Positions 34,203 to 34,536 of a stretch of 34,536 bases of DNA are shown here, in pieces (the first letter of the stretch is position 1; every line of letters begins with the position of its first letter). Source of the stretch: a bacterium (GTDB taxonomy: Bacteria; UBP13; UBA5359); assembly GCA_028685295.1 (NCBI GenBank), contig JAQUEL010000011.1:1-34536 (forward strand), in the 5' to 3' direction. The position numbers and the translations under genes are program-made. A model generated the notes under the pieces. That model worked only from the letters and a program-made list of their open reading frames with translations, did not search any database and was not told where the DNA came from.

Positions 34203-34536
34203 TTACTGATTGTTTTTATCTTTTGCTAATGAAAAAAACATATAGTATACTCCGATAAAAACCAACACAGTTCCTGCAATAAAGCCGAAATCCATTCGTT
34301 CCTTTAACAGGTATCCAGAGAAAATCATGGTCAACACGGCCGATAAATATCCCAGCGCTCCCAGGGATCCTGCTTCAATATGCTCCAGAGCCATTATCCA
34401 TAATATATATGCTAATCCTGTAGGGAATATACCCATATATAATGCATACAACCAAAAGGATAAAGATTTATCTAATACAACAGGGATTCTCAGCATCGCA
34501 ATCAGTAACAAAAGCAATATGCTCCCTGTTATAATT
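34203..34536 (-). CDS. EamA/DMT-family transporter, C-terminal part
   Basis: The gene runs off the right edge. The visible 111 residues hold about four membrane segments, with FPTGLAYILWIMALEHIEAGSLGALGYLSAVLT and KERMDFGFIAGTVLVFIGVYY, typical of the second EamA repeat of drug/metabolite transporters. It ends in a charged KDKNNQ tail. The frame stays open to base 34536, so the start lies outside the window. It precedes the hydrolase gene by 145 nt on the same strand. Confidence 0.85.
   Translation of the reverse strand, partial: IITGSILLLLLIAMLRIPVVLDKSLSFWLYALYMGIFPTGLAYILWIMALEHIEAGSLGALGYLSAVLTMIFSGYLLKERMDFGFIAGTVLVFIGVYYMFFSLAKDKNNQ

Overview
The window looks like chromosomal DNA of an anaerobic, Gram-positive-type bacterium, most likely a Clostridia-like member of the Bacillota. 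This is inferred from family content: a miaB-mutS-mutL-miaA run with an endonuclease-type MutL, LL-diaminopimelate aminotransferase (dapL) next to dapF, an MtaA/UroD-type methyltransferase, a DUF1638 protein, an Lmo0937-type small membrane protein, AGGAGG-type ribosome binding sites, and candidate SigB-type promoters. I cannot name the genus. No rRNA, tRNA, CRISPR array, insertion sequence or prophage was found.

Layout. 1-345: the probable 3' end of an upstream gene, then a sigma-A promoter and a roughly 180-nt, long-hairpin RNA ending in a T run, best read as 6S RNA. It lies directly before rarA (365-1618). 1687-9057: lon, valS, folC and a SPOR-domain membrane protein, tightly packed from lon onward. 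9101-12076: an arsenic-type accessory cluster with a folded leader RNA, an MtaA/UroD-like protein, an ArsR repressor with a CVC metalloid site and its palindromic operator, an ArsP/YraQ-type permease, and a thioredoxin-like protein with a cysteine-rich tail. 12087-14067: a PAS-GAF-PAS protein ending in an RsbW-like ATPase, behind a SigB-like promoter. 14113-20792: miaB, mutS, mutL, miaA. 20830-24252: AEC transporter, ferritin-like diiron protein overlapping a DUF1638 gene, and a beta-decarboxylating dehydrogenase. 24271-24507: a perfect bidirectional terminator and, on the minus strand, a 52-residue Lmo0937-like gene behind a consensus SigB promoter. 24539-28445: dapF, dapL, hflX and a small membrane protein. 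28440-29330 (minus): XerC/D-like recombinase. 29405-32944: Fsr-like MFS exporter, LemA, and a HtpX-like protease with an extra C-terminal GYF/zinc-ribbon region. 33026-34536 (minus): a beta-lactamase-fold hydrolase and a partial EamA transporter.

How the parts fit. Most genes are housekeeping: DNA repair and replication-fork maintenance (rarA, mutS, mutL), proteostasis (lon, HtpX-like), translation and tRNA modification (valS, miaA, miaB, hflX), folate (folC) and lysine/cell wall (dapF, dapL). Two accessory themes stand out. One is a candidate methylated-arsenical handling module joining a corrinoid-type methyltransferase homologue to ArsR/ArsP and a Cys-rich thioredoxin-like protein. The other is a candidate SigB-like stress circuit, suggested by an RsbW-like sensor gene and a small membrane protein that both carry GTTTAA/GGGTAT-type promoters. 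Functions and regulation are inferred from motifs; no database search was run.
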